The position numbers and the translations under genes were made by a program. The notes beneath the pieces were generated by a model. The model was not told where the DNA came from, ran no database searches, and saw nothing but the letters and a program-made list of their open reading frames with translations. DNA of 64,000 bases from Sulfitobacter sp. M39 (GTDB taxonomy: Bacteria > Pseudomonadota > Alphaproteobacteria > Rhodobacterales > Rhodobacteraceae), in assembly GCF_021735935.1 (NCBI RefSeq), contig NZ_WMDZ01000001.1, positions 992,001 to 1,056,000 of the forward strand, given 5' to 3'. Positions 15,330 to 23,783 of the stretch are shown here, in pieces (position 1 is the first letter of the stretch; each line of letters opens with the position of its first letter).

Positions 15330-16532
15330 TCAAATCACCGCTTTTTCGATCAGCGATTGGTTTTGCTCGATCCGGCGGTAGGCATAGGGATTCAGGTCCA
15401 GCGTGCGGTATGCGCCATAGGCGATCCATTCAGCGATCCCGCGCCCCAACGCAGGGGCCTGCTGTAGCCCGTGACCCGAGAAGCCGTTCAGACACAGGAA
15501 ATTCTCGACCACACTGTGCGGGCCGACAATCGCGTTCTGGTCCAGCGTGTTATAATCGTAGTGCCCTACCCATTCGTTGATCACCTTGACCTGATCGAAC
15601 TGGGGGATACGGGTCGCGATGGCTGGCCAGACCTTGTCTTCCCACAGGCTGTGATCAAAGGCGAAGTCATCATAGGCGACCGCAGGATCTTTGCGCGGGG
15701 GGCAACCGGCCATATAGTATTTCCCTTCGGTTCTGAAATGTACGCCCGAGGGGTCAATCGTCAGCGGCAGGTCGCGGTCCAGCGGTTTGGCGGCATCGAA
15801 CACAAAGGTGTAGCGTTTGCGCGGCTCGACCGGCAGGGTGATCCCAGCCATGCCTGCCGTCGCAGCCGCCCGCGGACCAGAGGCATTGACCACCGTCCCG
15901 CAGGCCACGGTCGCGCCGGATTTCAGCCTCACATGGGTGACGGATTTGCCACCGGGGGCTTTGGTCATCGCCGTCACTTCGTCGTGCAGATATTCCACCC
16001 CGTTGCGGCGGGCCATGCGTTTGAACCAGTCAAACATGGTGCCGCCGTCAAAATAGCCTTCGTCCACGCGGTTGTGGTTGGCGGCGAGGATGTCATCAAG
16101 CTGGTAGAACGGGTAGGCGGCGGCGACTTCGGCGGCGGTCATGTGCTGCGTGCCCGCCCCCAGTGCCACCTGTATCTGCTGGTTCTGTTGCAGCGTCTGC
16201 GCAAACTCGGGTGTGTCCGCGAGGTAGAGATAGCCAAAGTTCTGCAACGTCAGATGCGGCACCTCTGGATCATCGCCCATAAACCGGCGGAAGTTCTTGA
16301 TAAACTCGGCCCCGAACTGCGACACCTTCACGTTGATGGCCGAGCTGAACTGCTGGCGGATGCAACTGTTGGTATGGCTGGTGGCGGCGTATTCATAGGT
16401 GGGGTCGCGTTCGACCACCAGAACCTTGCCGTCAAAACCGGCCATCTGGGTTAGCCACCATGCGACCGACGATCCAAAGATCGCGCCACCGATAATGACA
16501 ACGTCATAGGTGCTGTGATTGGGTTGCGGCAT
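15330..16532 (-). CDS. FAD-dependent oxidoreductase (DAO / glycine-sarcosine oxidase type)
   Basis: The product is 400 aa from ATG 16532, which follows GGAAGGAG; the open frame to 16649 adds only noncoding sequence. The FAD-binding motif V-I-I-G-G-A-I-F-G-S-S begins near residue 12, followed by VVERD. The C-terminal part has H-Y-D-Y-N-T-L-D-Q-N-A-I-V-G and the typical N-G-F-S-G-H-G-L-Q-Q-A-P. The layout is that of D-amino-acid-oxidase-fold enzymes that oxidise secondary or N-methyl amines. The substrate is unknown. It follows the same direction as udh, 98 bases upstream of it. Confidence 0.8.
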   Translation of the reverse strand: MPQPNHSTYDVVIIGGAIFGSSVAWWLTQMAGFDGKVLVVERDPTYEYAATSHTNSCIRQQFSSAINVKVSQFGAEFIKNFRRFMGDDPEVPHLTLQNFGYLYLADTPEFAQTLQQNQQIQVALGAGTQHMTAAEVAAAYPFYQLDDILAANHNRVDEGYFDGGTMFDWFKRMARRNGVEYLHDEVTAMTKAPGGKSVTHVRLKSGATVACGTVVNASGPRAAATAGMAGITLPVEPRKRYTFVFDAAKPLDRDLPLTIDPSGVHFRTEGKYYMAGCPPRKDPAVAYDDFAFDHSLWEDKVWPAIATRIPQFDQVKVINEWVGHYDYNTLDQNAIVGPHSVVENFLCLNGFSGHGLQQAPALGRGIAEWIAYGAYRTLDLNPYAYRRIEQNQSLIEKAVI

Positions 16533-16837
16533 CGCGATACTCCTTCCACATATGGGCCAGATAGGGGCCAGACAGAGGGGACGCCGTGCAACGGTGTACA
16601 ACAGGGCAGCCCTGTTACGACTAAACGCGCAAGACCGGCCCCCGTCCATAGCTTGTGAACGCGGGGGCCGATTTCCGCGCCCGCTTGCCGCCCGATAGAT
16701 TACGCATTGGCCAACGCGATGCGCCTGGGTTACACAAAACCGTCCAGTGACAACGCTTTGCTGGACAAATGTAGTGAGTGCCGTAGGTTTCGGTGTAAAG
16801 CTGGAAACCCGTTCAGGTGGAGAAATGGCCCGTGCAA
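16533..16837. other. Divergent intergenic region between FAD enzyme and ECF sigma genes
   Basis: About 300 bases carrying the promoters of two divergent genes. I could not identify a -35/-10 pair with confidence. The ribosome site GGTGGAGAA at 16816-16824 belongs to the sigma factor gene. Confidence 0.4.
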
Positions 16838-17380
16838 ATGGACCGACAAGAAATCGAAAACTTGATTGCCCGCGTCGCGTTGAAAGACCGCGCGGCGTTT
16901 GACCAGCTCTATGATCGCGTTTCTGCGAAACTTTTCGGGGTCTGTCTGCGTGTGTTGAACAAACGCGCCGCAGCAGAGGACGCCATGCAAGACAGTTTCG
17001 TCAAAATCTGGAACAATGCCGATAAGTATAATGCCAATGGCCTGAGCCCGATGACGTGGCTGATCACCATTGCGCGAAATACCTCTATCGACCGTCTGCG
17101 CGCCCGCAAAAAAGGCCATCAGGATGTCGATACGCCCGGTTTTGAACTTGTCTCCCCCGGTCCCACGCCCGAACAATACGCCGTTGCCTCGTCAGAGGCG
17201 TCGCGCCTGTCGGGCTGTCTTGATACGCTGGAAGAAGACCGTGGCAAAGCCATTCGGGGTGCCTATCTGGATGGCGAGACCTATTCCGATCTGGCCGAAC
17301 GCTTTGGCGTGCCGCTGAACACGATGCGAACCTGGCTGCGCCGTGGCCTGATCGCCCTGCGGGAGTGTATGAGCCAATGA
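16838..17380 (+). CDS. ECF RNA polymerase sigma factor
   Basis: The product is about 180 aa. Region 2 shows DRAAFDQLYDRVSAKLFGVC and the EDAMQDSFVKIW helix; region 4 shows R-G-A-Y-L-D-G-E-T-Y-S-D-L-A-E-R-F-G-V-P with T-M-R-T-W-L-R-R-G-L. This resembles the SigK-like group paired with RskA anti-sigma factors. The start could be ATG 16838, GTG 16832 or GTG 16817; GGTGGAG at 16816-16822 best suits the first two. The anti-sigma gene begins at the overlapping ATGA, so the two are translationally coupled. Neighbouring msrB and DoxX genes suggest a role against oxidative damage outside the cytoplasm. Confidence 0.87.
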   Translation: MDRQEIENLIARVALKDRAAFDQLYDRVSAKLFGVCLRVLNKRAAAEDAMQDSFVKIWNNADKYNANGLSPMTWLITIARNTSIDRLRARKKGHQDVDTPGFELVSPGPTPEQYAVASSEASRLSGCLDTLEEDRGKAIRGAYLDGETYSDLAERFGVPLNTMRTWLRRGLIALRECMSQ

Positions 17381-18069
17381 CCCAAACGCCTGAAACACCC
17401 CATGATGATGATCTTCTGGCCGCCGAAATGGTGCTGGGCCTGTCGTCTGACGACGATATGATCGCCGCGCGCCACCGTGTCGCGACTGAACCTGATTTCG
17501 CGGACCGCGTTGTGTTCTGGCAGGAACGACTGACCGCAATGACGGACGGGATCGACCCTGTCGCGCCGCCCGCGCGCGTGAAGAAAAAGCTGATGGCGCA
17601 TGTCTTCCCGAAGCAGCGTGTATCGATCTTGCAGCGTCTGTGGCTCTGGCAGGGGGTGGCGATGGCATCGCTGCTATTTGCGGGCTACCTTGGCGTGCAA
17701 CTGCTTGAGATCAACACACGTCCGGGCGATCAACCGACAGTTCTGGCCGCACAGCTGGTCAGCGACACCAGCCCGTTGCAAGTGCTGGCCGTGGTCGAAC
17801 CGATCAAGCACGAGATCGCGCTGCGCCGCGTTTCGGGCACCGCGAACGAGGGTCGTGTGCTAGAACTTTGGGCGATCTTGCCCGATCAGGCTCCGGTTTC
17901 CTTGGGCGTTCTGCCCGACAGCGAGACAACGCGGATTCTTGTTCCGGCAGAGCTGCGCAGCCAAGCGGCACAGATCACGCTGGCGATTTCGGATGAACCC
18001 GTCGGCGGCTCGCCCACGGGTGCGCCGACGGGCGATGTGATGGCCGCAGGGGCGATGTTTGAACTGTAA
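17377..18069 (+). CDS. RskA-type anti-sigma factor
   Basis: The product is 230 aa from ATG 17377, overlapping the sigma stop. The N-terminal ~80 residues (LLAAEMVLGLSSDDD...FADRVVFWQERL) are the anti-sigma domain. A single membrane helix spans about 88-110. The rest (about 115-225) is the periplasmic RskA domain, with E-L-W-A-I-L-P and S-L-G-V-L-P motifs. It should hold the sigma factor at the inner membrane until a signal is sensed outside. A zinc-binding H-x3-C-x2-C motif is not present, as is usual for the RskA class. A terminator follows. Confidence 0.85.
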   Translation: MTQTPETPHDDDLLAAEMVLGLSSDDDMIAARHRVATEPDFADRVVFWQERLTAMTDGIDPVAPPARVKKKLMAHVFPKQRVSILQRLWLWQGVAMASLLFAGYLGVQLLEINTRPGDQPTVLAAQLVSDTSPLQVLAVVEPIKHEIALRRVSGTANEGRVLELWAILPDQAPVSLGVLPDSETTRILVPAELRSQAAQITLAISDEPVGGSPTGAPTGDVMAAGAMFEL

Positions 18070-18101
18070 TTCGAATCTATCGGGTTCGCTGACCATTTAA
18101 G

Positions 18102-18143
18102 CAAAGACTTCGCCCGCTTTCATGTGGGTGGAGTCTTTGTTTC
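18102..18143 (+). terminator. Terminator of the sigma/anti-sigma operon
   Basis: CAAAGACT (18102-18109) pairs with AGTCTTTG (18132-18139), with further pairing inside (CGCCC with GTGGGTG). The stem runs into TTTCTT. It lies 30 bases after the anti-sigma stop. Confidence 0.75.
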
Positions 18144-18310
18144 TTAAAGGTATTTGAGAAATTTTAATAAAAACTGCGGTTTTTTGCGTTTTCGGTGAAA
18201 CTTCTCGTTTTCTACTTCCGTGTATTTCCACAACTCAGGCCGACACTGGTTGCAAGCCCATGTCGCTGAGGGACCGTGCCGTGTTTTTGGCGCGGTTTGG
18301 TAACGAGTTT

Positions 18311-18340
18311 GTTGGCGTGGAACCATGCATTCCGCCAACG
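18311..18340. other. Imperfect inverted repeat upstream of msrB
   Basis: GTTGGC-gt-GGAA and TTCC-GCCAAC pair around a 7-base centre. The same bases contain GGAAC (18319-18323) followed 17 bases later by GGTT, so the site might be a promoter, an operator or an RNA hairpin. Bases 18144-18310 upstream hold no gene; part is AT-rich. Confidence 0.35.
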
Positions 18341-18382
18341 GGTTTATCCAGTATCGGCACCTTGCGTGCCTTGTAACGAGTA

Positions 18383-18418
18383 CCGCCGGATGTCAGCGCT
18401 ACGCGCGACGTCCGGCGG
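18383..18418 (+). promoter_or_regulatory. Strong hairpin in the msrB leader
   Basis: CCGCCGGATGTC (18383-18394) and GACGTCCGGCGG (18407-18418) make a 12-bp stem with one G-T pair and a 12-base loop. It ends 54 bases before the msrB ATG. The tail CCCTTTC is only weakly T-rich, so an attenuator or leader structure is possible but unproven. Confidence 0.4.
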
Positions 18419-18472
18419 CCCTTTCAACAGACATCCAATCTATCCGCAGTACCGCAACCTTAAGGGGGCATT

Positions 18473-18967
18473 ATGAAACGCCGGAATTTCCTGAAATGCA
18501 CAACGATGACGATGGCGGCCTTGCCTTTTGGCGTAGGCGCGGCGGCGCAGGCCGGGACCGTGGCACAGGGCGACTTTGAAGTCAGCCGCACCCCTGCCGA
18601 ATGGCGCGCGCAACTGGGCGATGACGCATATGCCGTCCTGCGCGAGGGGGATACCGAACGCGCGTTTACCAGCCCGCTGAATGATGAGGTCCGCAAAGGC
18701 GTGTTCCACTGCAAGGGTTGTGATCAGGCGCTTTATAGTTCCGAAACCAAGTTCAAAAGCGGCACCGGCTGGCCAAGCTTCTTCGCCCCGCTGGACGATG
18801 CTGTCGAAACGATGCCGGACAAAGGGCTCTTTACCACGCGTACCGAGGTGCATTGCGACCGCTGCGGCGGCCATCTGGGCCATGTGTTCGATGATGGCCC
18901 CGCACCCACGGGCAAACGCCATTGCATCAATGGTTTGGCGATGACCTTTGCGCCCGCCGCCGCGTGA
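18473..18967 (+). CDS. msrB: Exported peptide-methionine (R)-S-oxide reductase MsrB
   Basis: The product is 164 aa. The N-terminus MKRRNFLK is a twin-arginine-like export signal ending near AAAQAG (22-28). The MsrB domain contains the zinc ligands C80, C83, C128 and C131, the GTGWPSF motif and the catalytic C151 in R-H-C-I-N-G. It should repair methionine-R-sulfoxide in periplasmic proteins. The usual recycling cysteine is not obvious, so the reductant is uncertain. The stop overlaps the DoxX start (TGATG). It lies downstream of the ECF sigma/RskA pair and is a likely regulon member (inference). Confidence 0.9.
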   Translation: MKRRNFLKCTTMTMAALPFGVGAAAQAGTVAQGDFEVSRTPAEWRAQLGDDAYAVLREGDTERAFTSPLNDEVRKGVFHCKGCDQALYSSETKFKSGTGWPSFFAPLDDAVETMPDKGLFTTRTEVHCDRCGGHLGHVFDDGPAPTGKRHCINGLAMTFAPAAA

Positions 18968-19356
18968 TGCAGCGGGTTGAAATGATTGCAATTTATACGG
19001 GCCGCCTGCTTTTGGCGGCCCTTTTCGTCGCGGGATGTGTGCAAAAGCTGGTCGACCCAGCAGCGGCGCAGGGGTTGCTGTCGGATCGCGGATTGCCCGT
19101 GTTCCTCGTCTGGCCCGCGATGCTGTTTAACGGGGTGGCGGCGATCAGCCTGATCTTCGGTCTCTGGCTCGCCCCGATGAGCGCAACACTCGCGCTGTAT
19201 TGCATGGCAACGAGCATTTTTCACTTCGTCCCTGACGACCCGTGGCAGATGTCGATCTTTGCGAAGAACTGGGCGATTGCGGGCGGGTTGCTGGTACTCG
19301 CGGGGCACGCCGCGCAACATCGTGAGGGCTCAGGTGCCGCGGGGTTTGGCCCGTAG
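18967..19356 (+). CDS. DoxX-family membrane protein
   Basis: The product is 129 aa from ATG 18967, which shares one base with the msrB stop. Four hydrophobic segments occupy most of the chain (about 8-24, 45-68, 72-84 and 97-113). Conserved DoxX features are G-R-L-L-L-A-A-L-F-V and an early K. DoxX proteins accompany redox-repair enzymes and have been linked to oxidative-stress responses. The 3' end overlaps the convergent hrpB gene by 27 bases. Confidence 0.75.
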   Translation: MQRVEMIAIYTGRLLLAALFVAGCVQKLVDPAAAQGLLSDRGLPVFLVWPAMLFNGVAAISLIFGLWLAPMSATLALYCMATSIFHFVPDDPWQMSIFAKNWAIAGGLLVLAGHAAQHREGSGAAGFGP

Positions 19357-21744
19357 CGTCGGATCGGCCTGCGTCGGGTCTTCGGGCCACGGGTGGCGCG
19401 GATAGCGGGCGCGCATGTCCTTGCGCACATCGGCATAGGACCCAGCCCAAAACCCCGGCAGATCGGTGGTCACCTGCACGGGTCGCTGCGCGGGGGACAG
19501 CAGCGTGATCTGCAAGGGCTGCCCTGCGATCATGGGGTGACGGGTGGTGCCAAAGACCTCTTGCAGACGCAGGGCGATCTGGGGCTGCGTTTCGCTATAA
19601 TCAATCGCGATCTTGCGCCCCAGCGGCGTGGTGAAATGCGCAGGCGCTGCACGATCAAGCGCTTGCTGGTCGTCCCAGCTAAGCCGCGCGGTCAGGGCAG
19701 GCAGCAGGTCAAACGCCTTCCAGTCGGCGGTGCTGCGGACACCTGCCAGATGACCGGGCAACCAATCCTCCAAGGTCTCAAGCAGGTGATCCTCGCTGAA
19801 ATCGGGGAAACCATCGCCCATCAGCCGTGCCCGTGCGAGAAACAGCGCCGCCGCTTTGCCGGGCATCAGTCCCAGCTGCCGCACCCCGTCGAGCATGGCC
19901 AGCGCGATGTCTTCGGCGGGGGCATCGGACCACGCCCTGTCGTCCAGCGCCAATGCACCAAAACGTTCCTGCTGCCGCGCCAGCACGCGGCCCTCGCGGC
20001 GGGACCAGACACACAGTTTATGCCACCCGATCTGATCCGCGAAACTGTCCCGCAGATCGCTGTCGGACAGGCGCGTGGCTTGGCGAATGCGTGCTTCTCG
20101 CGGGTCGCCGTCAAGATCGGTCGCCACCAGCAAGCGTTCCCCCGCCAGCGGATCGCTTTCAGACAGGATCGCGCCTTTGCCGCCCGACATGACGTATCGC
20201 GGCCCATCGCCCTTGCGCCGCAGCGCCACCCTGTCGGGGTAGGCTAGGGCCGCCAGCACCCCTAGCGTATCGGGGCCGTCGCCGGTCTGCCCCCGGGCCA
20301 GCCGTTTGGCGTCTTGCTTGATGCGGGAAAGGGCCGCGTGGTTGACCTCGGCCGGGACGCGCTTGCCCGCGACCGCATCCAGACGCAGCGCCAGATCGAC
20401 AGAGCCGCCGCGCAAGGGGTCACGCTCCGACAGGATCGCGGCCAGCGTCGGGGCGCTGCGCCCGCCTTTGGCAACCATATGCGCCAGACGGGGATGCAGC
20501 GGCATCTTCGCCAAGCTGCGGCCATGCTCTGTGATCCGGCCCGTCGCATCCAGCGCGCCCAGCATGTGCAGCACGGCCTGTGCTTCGGCCAGACGGCCTG
20601 CATGGGGTGGGGTCACGAACTTCAGGTCATCGGCCTGCGCCCCCCAGACCGCGAGCTCTAACGCGAAGGCGCATAGATCGCCGGCCTCGATCTCGGCGGG
20701 GGGGTAGGCGGCCAGCGCGCCTTCCTCGCCACGGGTCCAGAGTTTGAACGCGGCCCCTTCCGACACGCGCCCCGCACGGCCTGCGCGCTGCGTCGCTTCG
20801 GCGCGGGTTACGCGGTCGGTGATCAGCCGCGACATGCCAGAGGACGGGTCGAACTGCGCCCGCCGCGCGCGGCCCCCGTCCACCACGATCTGCACCCCTT
20901 CGATGGTCAGCGAGGTTTCCGCGATAGAAGTCGCGAGCACGACCTTGCGCCCTGTTTTGGCCGGGGCAATCGCAGCGCGCTGCGCTTTGAAGTCCATCGC
21001 ACCGAACAGCGGGGCGAGCGTGCAATCGGCGGGCAGCCGTTCGGTCAGCGCAGCTTCAACCCGTCGGATTTCACCTTCGCCGGGCAGGAACACCAGCGCC
21101 GATCCGGGGGCGGTATCCAGTGCGTGCGACACCAGATCGGCGACTGCCTGCTCGAACCGTTGCTTGCCCACCGGCCGGTCCAGCCAATGGGGCGTCACCG
21201 GAAAGCTGCGCCCCTCGGAGGTGACCACCGGTGCCTGCATCAGCGCGGCGACAGGGGCGGCGTCCAGCGTGGCGGACATGGCGACGATCAACAGGTCATC
21301 GCGCAGCGCTTCGGCCACCTCTAGACAAAGCGCGAGTCCCAGATCCGCGTTCAGGGATCTTTCGTGGAATTCGTCAAAGATCACCGCGCCGACACCGGGC
21401 AGGTCGGGGTCGTCTTGCAGCATGCGAGTGAGGATACCCTCGGTCACGACCTCAATACGGGTGGATTTGCTGACGGCGCTGGCACCGCGGACGCGAAAGC
21501 CCACGGTTTGCCCCGGTTCTTCGCCCAAGGTCGCAGCCATGCGTTCGGCAGCTGCTCGCGCGGCAAGGCGGCGCGGTTCCAGCATCAGGATGCGGCCCGT
21601 GGTCAGCCCCGCATCCAGCATCGCCAGCGGTACGCGTGTGGTCTTGCCCGCACCGGGGGGCGCTTGCAGCACAACACGGCCCTTGCCGCGCAGCGCGTCG
21701 ATCACCTGCGGCATCACGTCATCAATGGGAAGGGTAAAAGCCAT
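19330..21744 (-). CDS. hrpB: ATP-dependent RNA helicase HrpB
   Basis: The product is 804 aa from ATG 21744 (MAFTLPIDDVMPQVIDAL), the usual N-terminus; the 12 extra codons upstream are not supported. Walker A is APPGAGKT (28-35); EPRRLAARAAAERMA, the DEFH box (I-F-D-E-F-H-E-R-S), SATLD and the TSIAETSLTIEGV and QRAGRAGR motifs follow. The C-terminal HrpB-specific domain ends W-P-E-D-P-T-Q-A-D-P-T. It is a DEAH helicase of the HrpA/HrpB group, about the normal length. The cellular substrate is not established in this clade. Confidence 0.93.
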   Translation of the reverse strand: MAFTLPIDDVMPQVIDALRGKGRVVLQAPPGAGKTTRVPLAMLDAGLTTGRILMLEPRRLAARAAAERMAATLGEEPGQTVGFRVRGASAVSKSTRIEVVTEGILTRMLQDDPDLPGVGAVIFDEFHERSLNADLGLALCLEVAEALRDDLLIVAMSATLDAAPVAALMQAPVVTSEGRSFPVTPHWLDRPVGKQRFEQAVADLVSHALDTAPGSALVFLPGEGEIRRVEAALTERLPADCTLAPLFGAMDFKAQRAAIAPAKTGRKVVLATSIAETSLTIEGVQIVVDGGRARRAQFDPSSGMSRLITDRVTRAEATQRAGRAGRVSEGAAFKLWTRGEEGALAAYPPAEIEAGDLCAFALELAVWGAQADDLKFVTPPHAGRLAEAQAVLHMLGALDATGRITEHGRSLAKMPLHPRLAHMVAKGGRSAPTLAAILSERDPLRGGSVDLALRLDAVAGKRVPAEVNHAALSRIKQDAKRLARGQTGDGPDTLGVLAALAYPDRVALRRKGDGPRYVMSGGKGAILSESDPLAGERLLVATDLDGDPREARIRQATRLSDSDLRDSFADQIGWHKLCVWSRREGRVLARQQERFGALALDDRAWSDAPAEDIALAMLDGVRQLGLMPGKAAALFLARARLMGDGFPDFSEDHLLETLEDWLPGHLAGVRSTADWKAFDLLPALTARLSWDDQQALDRAAPAHFTTPLGRKIAIDYSETQPQIALRLQEVFGTTRHPMIAGQPLQITLLSPAQRPVQVTTDLPGFWAGSYADVRKDMRARYPRHPWPEDPTQADPTLRAKPRGT

Positions 21745-21854
21745 AAGCGTGGTTATGGGCGAAACCCGCCGCGGGGCCAAGACCCGGCCTGCGGTCTGGA
21801 CATTTGCGCCGCCGGGATCGAAACATGGGCCAAAGGGCGTGAGGGGCAGAACCT

Positions 21855-22826
21855 ATGAACATTGACGATCTGGCAAAGGGTATCGCAGCAGGGGAACGCC
21901 GCGCGCTGGCGCGGGGGATCACCTTGATCGAATCCGGTCGCGAGGATCACCGCGCACAGGCGACAGAGCTGCTTGCCGCGCTGCCCAAGGGGCGCGAGGC
22001 GCTGCGGATCGGGTTGTCGGGGACGCCGGGTGTGGGGAAATCCACCTTTATCGAAAGCTTCGGCATGATGCTGATCGGGCGCGGGCTCAAGGTTGCGGTG
22101 CTGGCGATTGATCCGTCCTCTTCGCGTTCGGGCGGGTCGATCTTGGGGGATAAGACGCGGATGGACCTCTTGTCGCGCGAACGCGATGCTTTCATCCGCC
22201 CGTCGCCCAGCCAGACGCATCTGGGCGGCGTGGCCCGCCGCACCCGCGAGGCGGTGACCCTGTGCGAGGCCGCAGGCTTTGACGTGGTACTGATCGAGAC
22301 GGTCGGCGTCGGCCAGTCAGAGACGGTGGTGGCAGAGATGTCCGATGTTTTCATGCTGTTGCTGGCACCTGCGGGCGGGGACGAGCTGCAAGGCGTCAAG
22401 CGCGGCATCATGGAGATGGCGGATATCATCGTGATCAACAAAGCCGATGGGGATCTGAAGCCCGCCGCGTCGCGGACCTGTGCTGATTACGCCGGTGCCC
22501 TGCGGTTGCTGCGCAAACGTCCGCAAGACCCAAAGGGGTTTCCCAAGGCAATGATGGTCTCAGCGCTGGAGGAAAACGGGCTGGACGAGGCATGGGCCGA
22601 GGTAGAGGCGCTGACCGAATGGCGCCGCGCCGAAGGGTTCTGGCAACATGCCCGTGCCGCACAAGCCCGCTATTGGTTTGAACAGGCGGTGAAGCAGGCG
22701 TTGCTTGCGCAGTTGGAAAAGCCCAAGGCCAAGGCCGCGTTGACCGAGCTCAGCGATCGTGTGGCACAGGGGCTGGCGGACCCCACCAAAGCCGCGCAGG
22801 ATTTCGTCACCCAGCTGGACCGTTAA
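21855..22826 (+). CDS. meaB: MeaB/ArgK-type GTPase chaperone of methylmalonyl-CoA mutase
   Basis: The product is 323 aa with G1 GTPGVGKS (56-63), the IDPSS-x-x-SGG-x-ILGD-x-TRM block, and ETVGVGQSE, N-K-A-D and V-S-A-L motifs, exactly the MeaB pattern. It protects and reactivates B12-dependent mutases. A mutase gene is not in the window, which is common in Roseobacters. It is divergent from hrpB and convergent with xerC (10 bases apart). Confidence 0.93.
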   Translation: MNIDDLAKGIAAGERRALARGITLIESGREDHRAQATELLAALPKGREALRIGLSGTPGVGKSTFIESFGMMLIGRGLKVAVLAIDPSSSRSGGSILGDKTRMDLLSRERDAFIRPSPSQTHLGGVARRTREAVTLCEAAGFDVVLIETVGVGQSETVVAEMSDVFMLLLAPAGGDELQGVKRGIMEMADIIVINKADGDLKPAASRTCADYAGALRLLRKRPQDPKGFPKAMMVSALEENGLDEAWAEVEALTEWRRAEGFWQHARAAQARYWFEQAVKQALLAQLEKPKAKAALTELSDRVAQGLADPTKAAQDFVTQLDR

Positions 22827-22835
22827 CGCCCGCCG

Positions 22836-23783
22836 TTAGTTGCCGCCGCCCGCCTTGGGGTGGGCGCGGTTATAGACATCCATCAGACGCGCGGTATCGA
22901 CAGCCGTATAGGCCTGCGTGGTCGAGAGCGAGGCATGGCCCAAAAGCTCTTGGATCGCACGCAGATCGCCCCCCGCATCCAGCAAATGCGTGGCAAAGCT
23001 GTGGCGCAGCGCGTGGGGTGTGGCGCTGGCAGGCAGGCCAAGCTGCATCCGTGCGTCCGCCATGACCTGCGAAATCGCCCGCGCTGCCAAAGGCCCGCCG
23101 CGCACTGCACGAAACAGCGGCGCATCCCGTTCCTGCCCATAGGGGCAGACGCGCAGATAGGCCTCCACGGCATCGCGCGCCGCAGGGAGCACGGGCACCA
23201 CCCGTTCCTTACCGCCCTTACCGATGATACGCAGCACCTCGGGCAGGGGCGCGTCGGCCCCCTTGAGGCCAAGCGCTTCGGATATCCGCAGCCCGCACCC
23301 CCACAGCAGGGTCAGGACCGCCACATCCCGCGCGGCCACCCAGGCATGACGCGACTGCATTTCCACGCTGTCGATCATCGCCTGAGCGGCATCAATCGCC
23401 AACGGGCGGGGCAGCTTTTTGGGAAACTTCGGCGATCTGGTAGAGAGCACGGCGGTAGGCTCGAACCCCTCGCGCTCTGCCAGCCAGCGATAGAACGCCT
23501 TGACCGCCGACAGCTTGCGCGCCATCGACCGTGGCCCGACATCCCCGCTGCGGGTCTGCGCCATCCAGGCGCGCATGTCCGAGATGGAGATCTTTGACAG
23601 CGCGCCCAAGCCTTGGCTGTCGCCCTTGTGCAACGTCATGAACGCAAGGAAATCGACCAGATCCCCCTGATAGGCGGTGATCGTGTTCTCGGCGGCCCCT
23701 TTCAGGGCGCGTTGATGGTCCAGCCAGCTTTGCAGGGCGTCCCGCGCGGCGGGGCTGATCAAAAGCGCGTTTGCCCCGCTCAA
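22836..23783 (-). CDS. xerC: Tyrosine recombinase XerC
   Basis: The product is 315 aa if translation starts at TTG 23783, which overlaps the stop of the upstream DUF484 gene (TTGA); the open frame further upstream is the shadow of that gene. The N-terminal SAM-like domain contains L-D-H-Q-R-A-L-K-G-A-A-E-N-T-I-T-A-Y. The catalytic residues lie in GLRISEAL, GKGGKER, HALRHSFATHLL, LLGHASLSTTQ and AYT. The linkage DUF484-xerC is conserved in many proteobacteria. XerC resolves chromosome dimers with XerD at dif. It is a full housekeeping enzyme, unlike the integrase remnants at the left. Confidence 0.88.
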   Translation of the reverse strand: MSGANALLISPAARDALQSWLDHQRALKGAAENTITAYQGDLVDFLAFMTLHKGDSQGLGALSKISISDMRAWMAQTRSGDVGPRSMARKLSAVKAFYRWLAEREGFEPTAVLSTRSPKFPKKLPRPLAIDAAQAMIDSVEMQSRHAWVAARDVAVLTLLWGCGLRISEALGLKGADAPLPEVLRIIGKGGKERVVPVLPAARDAVEAYLRVCPYGQERDAPLFRAVRGGPLAARAISQVMADARMQLGLPASATPHALRHSFATHLLDAGGDLRAIQELLGHASLSTTQAYTAVDTARLMDVYNRAHPKAGGGN

